Shown here in pieces: positions 40,148 through 48,334 of a stretch of 48,372 bases of DNA. Source of the DNA: Pedobacter sp. UBA4863 (GTDB lineage: Bacteria; Bacteroidota; Bacteroidia; Sphingobacteriales; Sphingobacteriaceae). Made by a program: the position numbers and the translations under genes. Under the pieces are notes generated by a model. That model searched no databases. It was given only the letters and a program-made list of their open reading frames with translations, and was not told the DNA's origin. The DNA lies in the NCBI RefSeq assembly GCF_002399615.1, contig NZ_DHDZ01000052.1, forward strand, positions 1 through 48,372, in the 5' to 3' direction. Position 1 is the stretch's first letter. Each line of letters begins with the position of its first letter.

Positions 40148-40209
40148 CAATATTATAAAGTTTAAATCGAAAATAAACCCTAAAGCCTATTAACCTTTAA
40201 ATCTCCATG

Positions 40210-40770
40210 TTATTTTACACGTTCTACATACTCGCCTGTACGGGTATCTACTTTAATTTTATCGCCTTGGTTTACAAACAAAGGAACTTTAACCTCCACG
40301 CCGTTCTCTAGCGTTGCCGCTTTTAGGGCATTGGTAGAAGTGTCGCCTTTTACCGCTGGCTCAGAGTAAGTAATTTCAAATTCGGCAAAGTTGGGCAACT
40401 GCGCCATAATAGGCTCATCGCTTTCTACAGAAACAATTACGTTCATGCCCTCTTTCAAAAATTTAATTGCATTGCCAAACAACGACTTTGCAACGTTAAA
40501 CTGCTCGTAGCTGTTGTTGTCCATTACCACCAAAGAATCGCCTTCTTCGTACAAATATTGGTAGTCATTTGTTTCTACGCGACAAATCTCCACCGCTTCA
40601 TCGGTATTCATACGGGCCTCTACCAGTCTGCCGGTTTTAATGTTACGAAATTTTCCAGTGTAAAAAGCGCCGCCCTTACCTGGTGTGCGGTGATTCCATT
40701 CATCAACAGTAACCAGCTCATTATTAACCCTAAGAATATTGCCTGTCTTTATTTCTGATGCTTTTGCCAT
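40210..40770 (-). CDS. efp: Elongation factor P
   Basis: A 186-residue three-domain protein. The acceptor loop of domain I is NHRTPGKGGAF, with the Lys of PGKGG in the tip that is modified in many bacteria. Domains II and III show LVVMDNNSYEQFNV and KVPLFVNQGDKIKVDTRTGE, the EF-P signature near the C-terminus. It rescues ribosomes stalled at polyproline. No EpmA/EpmB or other modifying gene is in the window. It is monocistronic, with a terminator downstream. Confidence 0.96.
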   Translation of the reverse strand: MAKASEIKTGNILRVNNELVTVDEWNHRTPGKGGAFYTGKFRNIKTGRLVEARMNTDEAVEICRVETNDYQYLYEEGDSLVVMDNNSYEQFNVAKSLFGNAIKFLKEGMNVIVSVESDEPIMAQLPNFAEFEITYSEPAVKGDTSTNALKAATLENGVEVKVPLFVNQGDKIKVDTRTGEYVERVK

Positions 40771-40842
40771 TGCTATTATTATACTTTAGTGCTTATTATT
40801 TTTTTAAAGCTGCAAGGTAAAACAATTTTTAAAATTTAGCAT

Positions 40843-40877
40843 AAAAAAAGATAGCTTCGGGAACCACTCCGAAGCTA
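40843..40877 (-). terminator. Rho-independent terminator, minus strand
   Basis: A nine-bp stem TAGCTTCGG / CCGAAGCTA with an 8-nt loop, then TTTTTTT after two bases on the minus strand. It lies 73 bp ahead of the efp ATG and about 280 bp after the ABC gene stop. Confidence 0.8.
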
Positions 40878-41044
40878 CAATCAACCTAAACCTAAAACTA
40901 AACTATGAAAATTTATTTTACTCTTTATATGTATCCTTTGTTCTGGGTATAACCTTAAACATTGGTACTTGTATTGCTATTTTATATCAAATGCACCCGG
41001 CATTTTCTTTGAAAGAGAAACGTTAATATTTCGTCCCTGTTTCG
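40843..41044 (-). ncRNA. Candidate small RNA of about 200 nt between lpxA-ABC operon and efp
   Basis: The 387-bp gap between efp and the ABC gene has no protein-sized frame. On the minus strand it has a consensus promoter (separate entry) and, about 170 bp on, a strong intrinsic terminator: TAGCTTCGG / CCGAAGCTA stem (40852-40877, 8-nt loop) followed by seven T residues. A transcript from about 41044 to 40843 would be about 200 nt. Its ends do not pair with each other, so it does not look like 6S RNA. On the plus strand only a 15-codon frame (MKIYFTLYMYPLFWV) is seen. It could instead be the long 3' tail of the ABC operon mRNA, or the leader of an unrecognised transcript. Confidence 0.45.
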
Positions 41045-41049
41045 TGGCG

Positions 41050-41080
41050 CAAAGGTATAGACTATTTTTTAATTACACAA
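41050..41080 (-). promoter_or_regulatory. Consensus promoter inside the ABC-efp gap
   Basis: On the minus strand, TTG (41078-41080), a 20-nt spacer and TACCTTTG (41050-41057). It points at the efp side and starts the candidate small RNA. Confidence 0.55.
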
Positions 41081-41157
41081 TAGTAATTTTAAAATATTTT
41101 TTAAACGTGCTTTAAATGGCTTTAAGACTGTATTTTGACCTATTTATACTATAAATT

Positions 41158-41775
41158 TTACTTTTTATAGTTAAGAATATTCAATTGTTGCTGGCAAAAT
41201 CCGTATTCATAAGCTTGGTTAGAGCCTACCAAAACCAACCTATCTTGCGTAAATTTCTCTATTAAACCAAGGTACCAATCGGTTCCTTGTGCATCTAAAT
41301 TTGAAGTGGGTTCGTCTAAAACTAAAATGGGAGTATCGGCACAAAAAGCCAAGGCCAGCTTAGTTCTTTGTTTCATGCCCGAGGAGAAATATTTTAAGGG
41401 CTTATCTTCGGCTTTGCTTAACGCTAATAAATCTAGTACTGCAGCGCTATCAAAACCAGCTTGGTAGGCTTTAAATTTGAAATGAAAATCTATGGTTTCT
41501 TGTAGTGTAAATTCTTCTACCAAATCTAAATACGGCGCAGCAAGGCTGATGTACTTAAAAATATTTTCTGGAAGAATCTCTTTTCCATTGAAGTAGTTAA
41601 TTTTACCCTCTGAAGGTGTTAAATTGCCCAAGAGCACACTTAACAAGGTTGATTTTCCAGAACCATTTGGACCCAAAATTGCATATCGCTGCCCTTGAGA
41701 AAAAGTAAAATCGATATTTCTAAAAATCCACTCTTTATTAAACCGTCTTCCTAAATGCTCAAGAACAATTTGCAT
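41158..41775 (-). CDS. ABC transporter ATP-binding protein
   Basis: A 205-residue lone ATPase subunit. Walker A is GPNGSGKSTLL (about 35-45), the signature is YFSSGMKQRTKLALAF (a divergent LSGGQ), Walker B is ILVLDEPTSNLD and the switch His is replaced in LVLVGSNQAYEY (Asn/Gln instead of His). No permease gene is adjacent. The gene is 5 bp after lpxA, so it belongs to the lipid A operon. It may power an exporter encoded elsewhere, or act without a membrane partner. Loss of the H-loop His suggests altered hydrolysis. Confidence 0.87.
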   Translation of the reverse strand: MQIVLEHLGRRFNKEWIFRNIDFTFSQGQRYAILGPNGSGKSTLLSVLLGNLTPSEGKINYFNGKEILPENIFKYISLAAPYLDLVEEFTLQETIDFHFKFKAYQAGFDSAAVLDLLALSKAEDKPLKYFSSGMKQRTKLALAFCADTPILVLDEPTSNLDAQGTDWYLGLIEKFTQDRLVLVGSNQAYEYGFCQQQLNILNYKK

Positions 41776-41780
41776 ATCGC

Positions 41781-42566
41781 TTAACTTCCCGAACCAAAAC
41801 CTCTCATTACACCCCTGTTAGAGTTGCGGATAAAGTCCACTATTTCGTCCCTAATTTCTGTAGGTTGGAAATCTGCCTCAATCATATCAAGTGCTTTGGT
41901 TACGTTGTTGTTTTTCACAAAAAGTACGCGATAGATTTCCTGTATCTCGTTAATTTGCTCTGAAGAAAAACCTCTACGGCGTAATCCGACAGAGTTAATG
42001 CCCACATACGAAAGTGGCTCTCTTGCTGCTTTTACATAAGGAGGCACGTCTTTACGCACCAAAGAGCCACCAGTTACAAAGGCGTGTGAGCCTACTTTTA
42101 CAAACTGATGAATAGCAACCAATCCGGCTAAAACCACGTGGTCGCCAATGGTAATGTGTCCCGCCAAGGTAGTGCTATTAGAAAATATACAATAGTTGCC
42201 CACTTGGCAGTCGTGAGCAATGTGAGAGTATGCCTGTATTAAGCAGTTGCTCCCTACTACGGTTTTCCATTTATCTTTAGTACCCCTGTTAATGGTTACG
42301 CATTCGCGGATAGTGGTATTGTCGCCGATCTCTGCAGTAGTTATTTCGCCTGCAAATTTTAAATCTTGCGGCACGCCAGAAATTACCGACCCTGGAAAAA
42401 TACGACAGTTTTTACCGATACGAGCGCCGTCCATGATGACAACATTGGATCCAATCCAAGTTCCTTCTCCAATCTCTACGTCTTTATGTATTACCGCAAA
42501 TGGTTCTACTACTACATTGTCGGCAATTTTTGCCTGCGGATGGATATATGCTAAGGGTTGTATCAT
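41781..42566 (-). CDS. lpxA: UDP-N-acetylglucosamine acyltransferase
   Basis: A 261-residue left-handed beta-helix enzyme built from hexapeptide repeats (IADNVVVEPFAVIHKDVEIG, then IGEGTWIGSNVVIMDGARIG), with the catalytic His in YSHIAHDCQVGNYC and the C-terminal helical part ending RGVMRGFGSGS. It adds the 3-O-acyl chain to UDP-GlcNAc, the first step of lipid A synthesis. The ATG overlaps the stop of lpxC/fabZ by 4 nt. Length is normal. Confidence 0.96.
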   Translation of the reverse strand: MIQPLAYIHPQAKIADNVVVEPFAVIHKDVEIGEGTWIGSNVVIMDGARIGKNCRIFPGSVISGVPQDLKFAGEITTAEIGDNTTIRECVTINRGTKDKWKTVVGSNCLIQAYSHIAHDCQVGNYCIFSNSTTLAGHITIGDHVVLAGLVAIHQFVKVGSHAFVTGGSLVRKDVPPYVKAAREPLSYVGINSVGLRRRGFSSEQINEIQEIYRVLFVKNNNVTKALDMIEADFQPTEIRDEIVDFIRNSNRGVMRGFGSGS

Positions 42567-43975
42567 TTTGCGGTTTCGCTATCTTTTACTTTTACAATTT
42601 GGGCCATCATTTCTGCCTCTACAACTATTTTTTCTCCAACCATGCCTATTCCCTTCATTTGCGCTATACCTCGCCTAATTGGTTCCATCAAATCACACCT
42701 AAAAACAATGGTATCTCCAGGCAGCACTTGCGACCTAAAGCGCACATTGTCTATTTTTAAGAAGTAGGTTAAATAATTTTCTGGATCTGCAACGGTGCTT
42801 AGCACTAAAATACCTCCGGTTTGTGCCATAGCCTCTATTTGTATTACACCCGGAAATACGGGAGCACTAGGGAAATGGCCTTTAAAGAACTCTTCGTTCA
42901 TGGTTACGTTTTTAACGCCCACTACGTGAGTTTTGGTAAGTTCTAGCACCTTATCTACAAACAAAAAAGGCTGCCTGTGCGGCAAAATATTCATGATATC
43001 TACCACGTCGTAAAGTGGTTTCGCATTTACATCGTAAGTGTTGATCTTTTTCTTACCTTTTTCTTTTTTAATGGCGGCTTTAATTTTTTTAGCAAAAGCA
43101 ACATTGGCGGCATGTCCGGGTCTGGCAGCCATAATATGGCCTTTTAAATGTACGCCTACCAAAGCTAAATCGCCAATCATGTCTAACAGTTTATGACGGG
43201 CTGGCTCATTTTGGTAGCGCAACTCCATATTATTTAAAATCCCTTGTGGCGCAACATCAATTTCTTCGCGGTTAAATATTTTCGCTAAGTGCTGAAGCTC
43301 TGCTTTGGTTACTTCTTTATCTACAATTACAATGGCGTTGTTTAAATCGCCACCTTTAATTAAGTTATGCTGTAATTGATATTCCAGTTCGTGTAAAAAA
43401 CAAAAGGTTCTACATGAGGCTATTTCTTTTTTAAACTCGCTAATGGTTGTAATGCCCGCATGCTGACTTCCTAAAACAGGAGAGTTATAGTCGATCATAC
43501 AAGTAAAACGATAGTCGTCTAACGGCATGGCAACAATTTCTACACTTCTCTCTGGCTCGGTGTATGTAATGTTGTGCGGAATAGTAAAGTATTCTCTATC
43601 TGCATTTTGCAAAGCAGCACCCACTTCTTCTAACACTTCAATAAATTTGATGGAGCTGCCGTCCATAATTGGCGTTTCTGGGCCGTCAACTTTTATTAGC
43701 ACGTTGTCCAAATCCATCCCTACCAATGAAGCCATTACATGCTCTACGGTGCTTACGCTTGCGCCATTTTGTGAAATAGTTGTTCCTCTTGCGGTATCGG
43801 TAACATTATCACAGTCGGCATCAATAATTGGCTCTCCGGGCAAATCAATCCTTTGAAATTTAAAACCATGATTTTCTGGCGCCGGACAAAAAGTTAAGGT
43901 AACATTGGCTCCTGTATGTAAGCCAACTCCCTGAACTGAAATCTCACTTTTTATAGTTCTTTGCTTAACGTTCAT
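42563..43975 (-). CDS. lpxC/fabZ: Bifunctional UDP-3-O-acyl-GlcNAc deacetylase / 3-hydroxyacyl-ACP dehydratase
   Basis: 470 residues, a fusion known in Bacteroidota. Residues 1-305 are LpxC: zinc His in VEHVMASLVG and GHIMAARPGHAAN, and the N-terminal MNVKQRTIKSEISVQGVGLH. Residues about 320-470 are FabZ: the active His in LPHRQPFLFVDKV, the Glu in VIQIEAMAQTGG and NVRFRSQVLPGD. It deacetylates UDP-3-O-acyl-GlcNAc (committed step of lipid A) and dehydrates hydroxyacyl-ACP in fatty acid synthesis, drawing on the same hydroxyacyl-ACP pool. Its ATG shares one base with the lpxD stop (TAATG). Confidence 0.96.
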   Translation of the reverse strand: MNVKQRTIKSEISVQGVGLHTGANVTLTFCPAPENHGFKFQRIDLPGEPIIDADCDNVTDTARGTTISQNGASVSTVEHVMASLVGMDLDNVLIKVDGPETPIMDGSSIKFIEVLEEVGAALQNADREYFTIPHNITYTEPERSVEIVAMPLDDYRFTCMIDYNSPVLGSQHAGITTISEFKKEIASCRTFCFLHELEYQLQHNLIKGGDLNNAIVIVDKEVTKAELQHLAKIFNREEIDVAPQGILNNMELRYQNEPARHKLLDMIGDLALVGVHLKGHIMAARPGHAANVAFAKKIKAAIKKEKGKKKINTYDVNAKPLYDVVDIMNILPHRQPFLFVDKVLELTKTHVVGVKNVTMNEEFFKGHFPSAPVFPGVIQIEAMAQTGGILVLSTVADPENYLTYFLKIDNVRFRSQVLPGDTIVFRCDLMEPIRRGIAQMKGIGMVGEKIVVEAEMMAQIVKVKDSETAK

Positions 43976-45048
43976 TATGGTGTTTGTGTTGTTGTCATTT
44001 TCTCTATCACAGCGGTAAGTGCTGTTATTTTGGCTTCTAGCTCCCTTACCCTTTTATCAACTTCTGGCAACTTTTTAAAGATCACGGTAGAGCGCATCCA
44101 TTCCTTTAGGGGCTGGGCCGGACTTCCGTGCCATTGTTTATTATCTTCAGTATCGAAATTTATTCCCGCCTGTGCGCCTACCTGGGTTCTTTTTCCAAGG
44201 TTAAGGTGCCCGGCTATTCCTACCTGCCCACCAATTACAGAATTTTCTCCCAGCTTAGTGCTGCCCGAAATGCCTGTTTGAGCGGCAACCACAGAATGTG
44301 CGCCTACTTCTACATTGTGTGCAATTTGTATCAAATTGTCTAGTTTGGCACCCTTACGAATGAACGTAGCGCCCATGGTTGCCCTATCTATACTTGTATT
44401 GGCCCCTATTTCTACATCGTCTTCTATTATAACGTTGCCTATTTGAGCAATTTTATTGTACGATCCGTCTTTTTGTGGTGCAAAGCCAAATCCATCGCTG
44501 CCTATTACCGTGTTAGAATGGATAATTACCCGGTCTCCAACAGATGTATGCCTATAAAGCTTTACCCCGGGAAAAAACACGCAGTCTTTTCCAATGTTAC
44601 TGCCGGCACCTACATAAGTTTGTGCATATATTTTGGCATTGTCGCCCACCACTACATTTTCTTCAATACAGCAAAAAGGGCCAACATATACATTTTGTCC
44701 TATTTTAGCCGAAGGATGAACATAAGAAGAATTGTGTATGCCTACTTCTTCCCTGCTCATGTTTGCTACCTCGTTATATTTTTCTAACAACACCGAAAAG
44801 GCGCTGTAAGGGTCTTGTACTTTTACCAAAGTGCTCTTCACGGGCTGGGTGGGTATAAAGTCTTTGGCAACAATAACTACAGACGCTTCTGTCTTGTAAA
44901 GAAAGCTCTCGTATTTGGGGTTAGATAAAAAGCAAAGAGAGCCAAGCTTCCCATCCTCTATCTTAGAAAGCGTACTCACTTGAGCGTTCTCGTCGCCTTC
45001 TATAGTTCCGTTTAAAAATTCGCCTATCTGCTTGGCAGTAAATTGCAT
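43975..45048 (-). CDS. lpxD: UDP-3-O-acylglucosamine N-acyltransferase
   Basis: 357 residues: an N-terminal uridine-binding domain (FTAKQIGEFLNGTIEGDENA), then many hexapeptide repeats, then a C-terminal helix (KRVRELEAKITALTAVIEKM). The catalytic His is in LIQIAHNVEVGAHS. It attaches the N-linked hydroxyacyl chain to deacetylated UDP-acyl-GlcN. It is the first gene of the lpxD-lpxC/fabZ-lpxA-ABC operon. The ATG at 45048 is the family start and lies 4 bases after the -7 promoter box. Confidence 0.96.
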   Translation of the reverse strand: MQFTAKQIGEFLNGTIEGDENAQVSTLSKIEDGKLGSLCFLSNPKYESFLYKTEASVVIVAKDFIPTQPVKSTLVKVQDPYSAFSVLLEKYNEVANMSREEVGIHNSSYVHPSAKIGQNVYVGPFCCIEENVVVGDNAKIYAQTYVGAGSNIGKDCVFFPGVKLYRHTSVGDRVIIHSNTVIGSDGFGFAPQKDGSYNKIAQIGNVIIEDDVEIGANTSIDRATMGATFIRKGAKLDNLIQIAHNVEVGAHSVVAAQTGISGSTKLGENSVIGGQVGIAGHLNLGKRTQVGAQAGINFDTEDNKQWHGSPAQPLKEWMRSTVIFKKLPEVDKRVRELEAKITALTAVIEKMTTTQTP

Positions 45049-45052
45049 TTTA

Positions 45053-45083
45053 CAAAGTTAAATGTTAAATTGATATGAACAAA
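45053..45083 (-). promoter_or_regulatory. Consensus promoter abutting the lpxD start codon
   Basis: On the minus strand, TTTG (45080-45083), a 19-nt spacer and TAACTTTG (45053-45060), then TAAA and the ATG at 45048. Both elements match the Bacteroidota consensus exactly. Transcription would start at or within a few bases of the ATG, so the lipid A operon mRNA is probably leaderless or nearly so. Confidence 0.7.
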
Positions 45084-45150
45084 TTATCAAACCTTAGTAT
45101 CGATAAGACGAATTAACGAGAAATTTGTATCATTATTTTGTTAAAAAAAG

Positions 45151-46374
45151 CTAAATATCTCTTAAGTAGCACAATATGTGCTTCTTAACAGTCTTATCCA
45201 GCGATTCTAAATTAGACAAATCTGATGCTTTAGCTATATCTAATAATGTGCCATTTTTCATTAAAATATTAATATTGCTGCTTTCGGCATTGTAGGCACG
45301 GTTGGTAATGGTGTCTGTAAACACAAAATAAGGCAAGTCTTCTTTTGCAATGCCTAAGGCCTTATAAGTTTTTGAAGCCAAAAGTGCCAGTCTTTCTGGG
45401 GCTGGTGCTTCATTGCTAATTTCTACCTTATAAAGTTTGCGGGCATTTAACATTTTGCACAATTTAGACAAAATAGGGTCTTCATTATCTGCCCAAACTT
45501 TTATCGAGGCGTAAATATCTTGATCGTCTAATTTAGAGAACTGCTGAAGATGTAGCTCTTCTTCGAAAAAATTAACTGCGTTAATATCGTTCTTTAAGAA
45601 ATGCTGTAAGGCCGGCGTTGCAAATAAATCTGCTCCTTTTGCGGCCAGTTCTTTTGCTCGCTCTAATACTTTTACCAAAAGCTGCTCTCCCGCTATCACG
45701 GTTTTGTGCAAATAAACCTGCCAGTACATCAGTCTTCTGGCAATTAAAAACTTCTCTACAGAGTAAATGCCTTTTTCTTCTACTACCAGCTGATCGTTTA
45801 CGAGGTTAAACATTTTAATGATACGATCGAAACTAATTACGCCCTCGCTTACGCCAGTATAAAAGCTATCGCGATTTAGGTAGTCCATACGGTCTAAATC
45901 TACTTGCCCCGAAATAAGCTGGCAAAAGAATTTTCGAGGATATTTCCCTTTAAAGATGTTAATTGCCGTAGTTAACTGGCCGCCAAACTCTTCATTCAGT
46001 TTATTCATCATCAACAAAGAAATGTCTTCGTGTTTTATGCCCCGCACTAGCGTGTGCTCTAAAGCATGAGAGAATGGGCCATGACCAATATCATGTAGCA
46101 AAATAGCAATAGTTGCCGCCTCTTCTTCTTCTGGAGATATGTTGTGGCCCTTCCCTTTTAACACTTCTAGTGCCAAGTTCATTAGGTGCATTGCGCCCAA
46201 AGCATGATGAAATCTGGTGTTTAAAGCCCCCGGATAGACCACATGCGTCATTGCCAATTGTTTAATGTACCTTAATCGCTGAAAATACGGATGGGATATC
46301 AGGTCAAAAACGAGTGCTGTAGGTATAGTAATGAACCCATAAACAGGGTCGTTAATAATTTTCTTCTTGTTCAT
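45151..46374 (-). CDS. HD domain phosphohydrolase (dNTPase-like)
   Basis: 407 residues. The HD motif residues are in TRFHHALGAMHLM (first His), LLHDIGHGPFSHALEH (His-Asp) and QVDLDRMDYLNRDS (last Asp). NDPVYGFITIP at the N-terminus, DLISHPYFQRLRYIKQLAM and the helical C-terminus are those of the SAMHD1/dGTPase-related group (YwfO-like), which remove triphosphate from dNTPs. Substrate is inferred. It is upstream of lpxD on the same strand with a 102-bp gap containing the lpxD promoter, so it is probably a separate transcript. It diverges from porX. Confidence 0.9.
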   Translation of the reverse strand: MNKKKIINDPVYGFITIPTALVFDLISHPYFQRLRYIKQLAMTHVVYPGALNTRFHHALGAMHLMNLALEVLKGKGHNISPEEEEAATIAILLHDIGHGPFSHALEHTLVRGIKHEDISLLMMNKLNEEFGGQLTTAINIFKGKYPRKFFCQLISGQVDLDRMDYLNRDSFYTGVSEGVISFDRIIKMFNLVNDQLVVEEKGIYSVEKFLIARRLMYWQVYLHKTVIAGEQLLVKVLERAKELAAKGADLFATPALQHFLKNDINAVNFFEEELHLQQFSKLDDQDIYASIKVWADNEDPILSKLCKMLNARKLYKVEISNEAPAPERLALLASKTYKALGIAKEDLPYFVFTDTITNRAYNAESSNINILMKNGTLLDIAKASDLSNLESLDKTVKKHILCYLRDI

Positions 46375-46540
46375 TCTTTAATTTTGTTGGAACGCCGAAA
46401 GGTTAAAATGTTGCAACGTTGCCAACCGCAAACTAAAAACTGCCAACTGTACTTATTGCGGTACAAAAATTGCTAATTTTATCGACAGTAGAAAAGGCAA
46501 GCGCTTTTTAAGCTATTAATTTACACTAAAAGGAAATAAA

Positions 46541-48094
46541 ATGCAGGAAACTAATATATTATGGGCTGATGATGAAATTGACTTACTAAAACCTCATATT
46601 TTATTATTGAACGAAAAAGGCTACGCCGTGAGTACTTTTACCAATGGCAACGATGCTTTAGAGGCTTTTGGAAAAACGCATTTTGACTTGGTGTTTTTGG
46701 ATGAAAATATGCCAGGCTTAACAGGTTTAGAAACGCTAGCGGCCATTAAGAACATACGTGCTGACGTGCCCGTGGTGCTCATTACCAAAAGTGAGGAAGA
46801 AAACCTGATGGAAGATGCCATTGGCTCTAAGATAGACGATTACTTGATTAAGCCTGTAAATCCGAAACAGGTTTTATTAACCATCAAAAAATTGATAGAC
46901 AATAAACGTTTGGTAGGCGAAAAAACCTCATCGGCATACCAACAAGATTTTAGGAACATTGGCATGACCCTAAATGATAAACTGACTTATAACGAGTGGG
47001 TAGAGGTTTACAAGAAGTTAATTTTTTGGGAGCTGGAACTAGAGAAATTGGACGACCCGCAAATGCACGAGATTTTAACCATGCAAAAAGCGGAAGCAAA
47101 TATGCAGTACTCTAAATTTGTAGAAAACCATTACATAGATTGGATTAATGGCAGTGCCGATGCGCCGCTTTTTTCGCACGATTTATTGAAGAAGAAAATC
47201 TTTCCCTTGATTAACAGCACTACTCCGGTATTTTTTATTTTAATTGATAATTTAAGGTACGACCAATGGAAAGTTATTAACCCTTTAATTTCTGAACATT
47301 TCCGCTTAGAGGAAGAAGACACTTATTCGAGTATTTTACCAACAGCAACGCAATATGCCAGAAATGCCATTTTTTCGGGCCTTACGCCTTTAGATATGGA
47401 AAAACGTTTCCCTGCCCTATGGCAAAATGATGATGACGAGGGCGGAAAAAACCTACACGAAGAAACATTTTTAGACGAACAGATTAAACGTAGCCTAAGA
47501 AAAGACTGTAAGTTTAGTTACCACAAAATCCTAACCTTCGACCAAGGTAAAGATTTAGTAGAGCAGGTAAACAATTTAATGTATAATGATTTTAACGCCA
47601 TTGTATTCAACTTTGTTGATATGCTCTCGCATGCCAGAACAGATATGCAAATGATTAGAGAGCTAGCAAACGACGATGCCGCTTACCGTTCTTTAACTTT
47701 ATCGTGGTTTGAGCATTCTCCGTTATTAGATTTAATAAAAAAACTGGCTCAAAAGAAAGTAAAGCTGGTAATTACTACAGACCATGGTACCATTAGGGTA
47801 AAAACGCCTAGCAAGGTAATTGGCGACCGAAGCACCAACACCAACTTGCGTTACAAACAGGGTAAAAACTTAAATTTTAACCCAAAAGAAGTTTTCTTGA
47901 TTAAAAACCCACACGAGGCAAAATTACCTAAGGTAAATATTAGTTCTAACTATATTTTTGCAAAGGAAGACCAATATTTCGTTTACCAGAATAACTACAA
48001 CCAATTTGTAAATTATTATAACGAAACTTTCCAGCATGGCGGTATTTCTATGGAAGAGATGATTATCCCAATTGTAACTTACGGATCGAAATAA
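46541..48094 (+). CDS. porX: T9SS response regulator PorX (receiver plus PglZ domain)
   Basis: 517 residues. The receiver (1-120) has D54 in LVFLDENMPGLTGLE, acidic residues in WADDEID and Lys in DYLIKPVNPKQV. A helical linker (about 121-200) joins it to a PglZ/alkaline-phosphatase-fold domain with metal ligands in FILIDNLRYDQW, SILPTATQYARN, VITTDHGTIR and FQHGGISMEEM. PorX is the regulator paired with PorY that, with an ECF sigma factor SigP, drives type IX secretion genes; zinc-dependent phosphodiesterase activity has been reported for the family. porY and sigP are not in the window. It is divergent from the HD gene; the 166-bp gap has no clear consensus promoter. Confidence 0.95.
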   Translation: MQETNILWADDEIDLLKPHILLLNEKGYAVSTFTNGNDALEAFGKTHFDLVFLDENMPGLTGLETLAAIKNIRADVPVVLITKSEEENLMEDAIGSKIDDYLIKPVNPKQVLLTIKKLIDNKRLVGEKTSSAYQQDFRNIGMTLNDKLTYNEWVEVYKKLIFWELELEKLDDPQMHEILTMQKAEANMQYSKFVENHYIDWINGSADAPLFSHDLLKKKIFPLINSTTPVFFILIDNLRYDQWKVINPLISEHFRLEEEDTYSSILPTATQYARNAIFSGLTPLDMEKRFPALWQNDDDEGGKNLHEETFLDEQIKRSLRKDCKFSYHKILTFDQGKDLVEQVNNLMYNDFNAIVFNFVDMLSHARTDMQMIRELANDDAAYRSLTLSWFEHSPLLDLIKKLAQKKVKLVITTDHGTIRVKTPSKVIGDRSTNTNLRYKQGKNLNFNPKEVFLIKNPHEAKLPKVNISSNYIFAKEDQYFVYQNNYNQFVNYYNETFQHGGISMEEMIIPIVTYGSK

Positions 48095-48161
48095 GAAACT
48101 TCCGCCTTAACCCCCCTCTCTCTTAGATGAGGCAATATCATTAAGTTAAGAATGTTTAGTC

Positions 48162-48215
48162 CGTTGGCGAGGACACCAACGTCTGCAAAATCAAGTGGTG
48201 GCGTCCCCGCCAACG
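48162..48215. repeat. Hairpin repeat element, copy D (diverged)
   Basis: CGTTGGCG (48162-48169) can pair with CACCAACG (one mismatch, 4-nt AGGA loop) or, longer range, with CGCCAACG at 48208-48215. The internal GTGGTGGCG-TCCC-CGCCAAC repeats the GGTG/CACC theme of copies A-C with different flanks. It is followed by TTAACGTGAGTTTT, the reverse complement of a motif near 5081. Confidence 0.6.
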
Positions 48216-48308
48216 CTTAACTTAACGTGAGTTTTGGATGTTACGCTCTGATAATCAGTATGCAACGCCAGCGCACAGTCTTTCCTGCCCTCATGCCGGG
48301 CATAGGCA

Positions 48309-48334
48309 CTCCATTTTGAGCGACCAAAATGGAG
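48309..48334. repeat. Perfect 10-bp hairpin near the right edge
   Basis: CTCCATTTTG / AGCGAC loop / CAAAATGGAG. It is part of the gene-free stretch 48095-48372, which holds only repeats and no recognisable coding sequence. Confidence 0.65.

Noticed and set aside
40843..41044. Calling the candidate RNA 6S, SRP or tmRNA
   Set aside because: The ends do not pair as in 6S, there is no GGAA/SRP-type tetraloop motif, and no tRNA-like ends or tag frame.
43975..45048. Long plus-strand frames inside the lpx genes
   Set aside because: They are shadows of conserved hexapeptide-repeat genes.
46541..48094. PglZ domain as evidence of a phage-defence (Pgl/BREX) locus
   Set aside because: The receiver-PglZ architecture is PorX, and no other BREX or Pgl gene is nearby.
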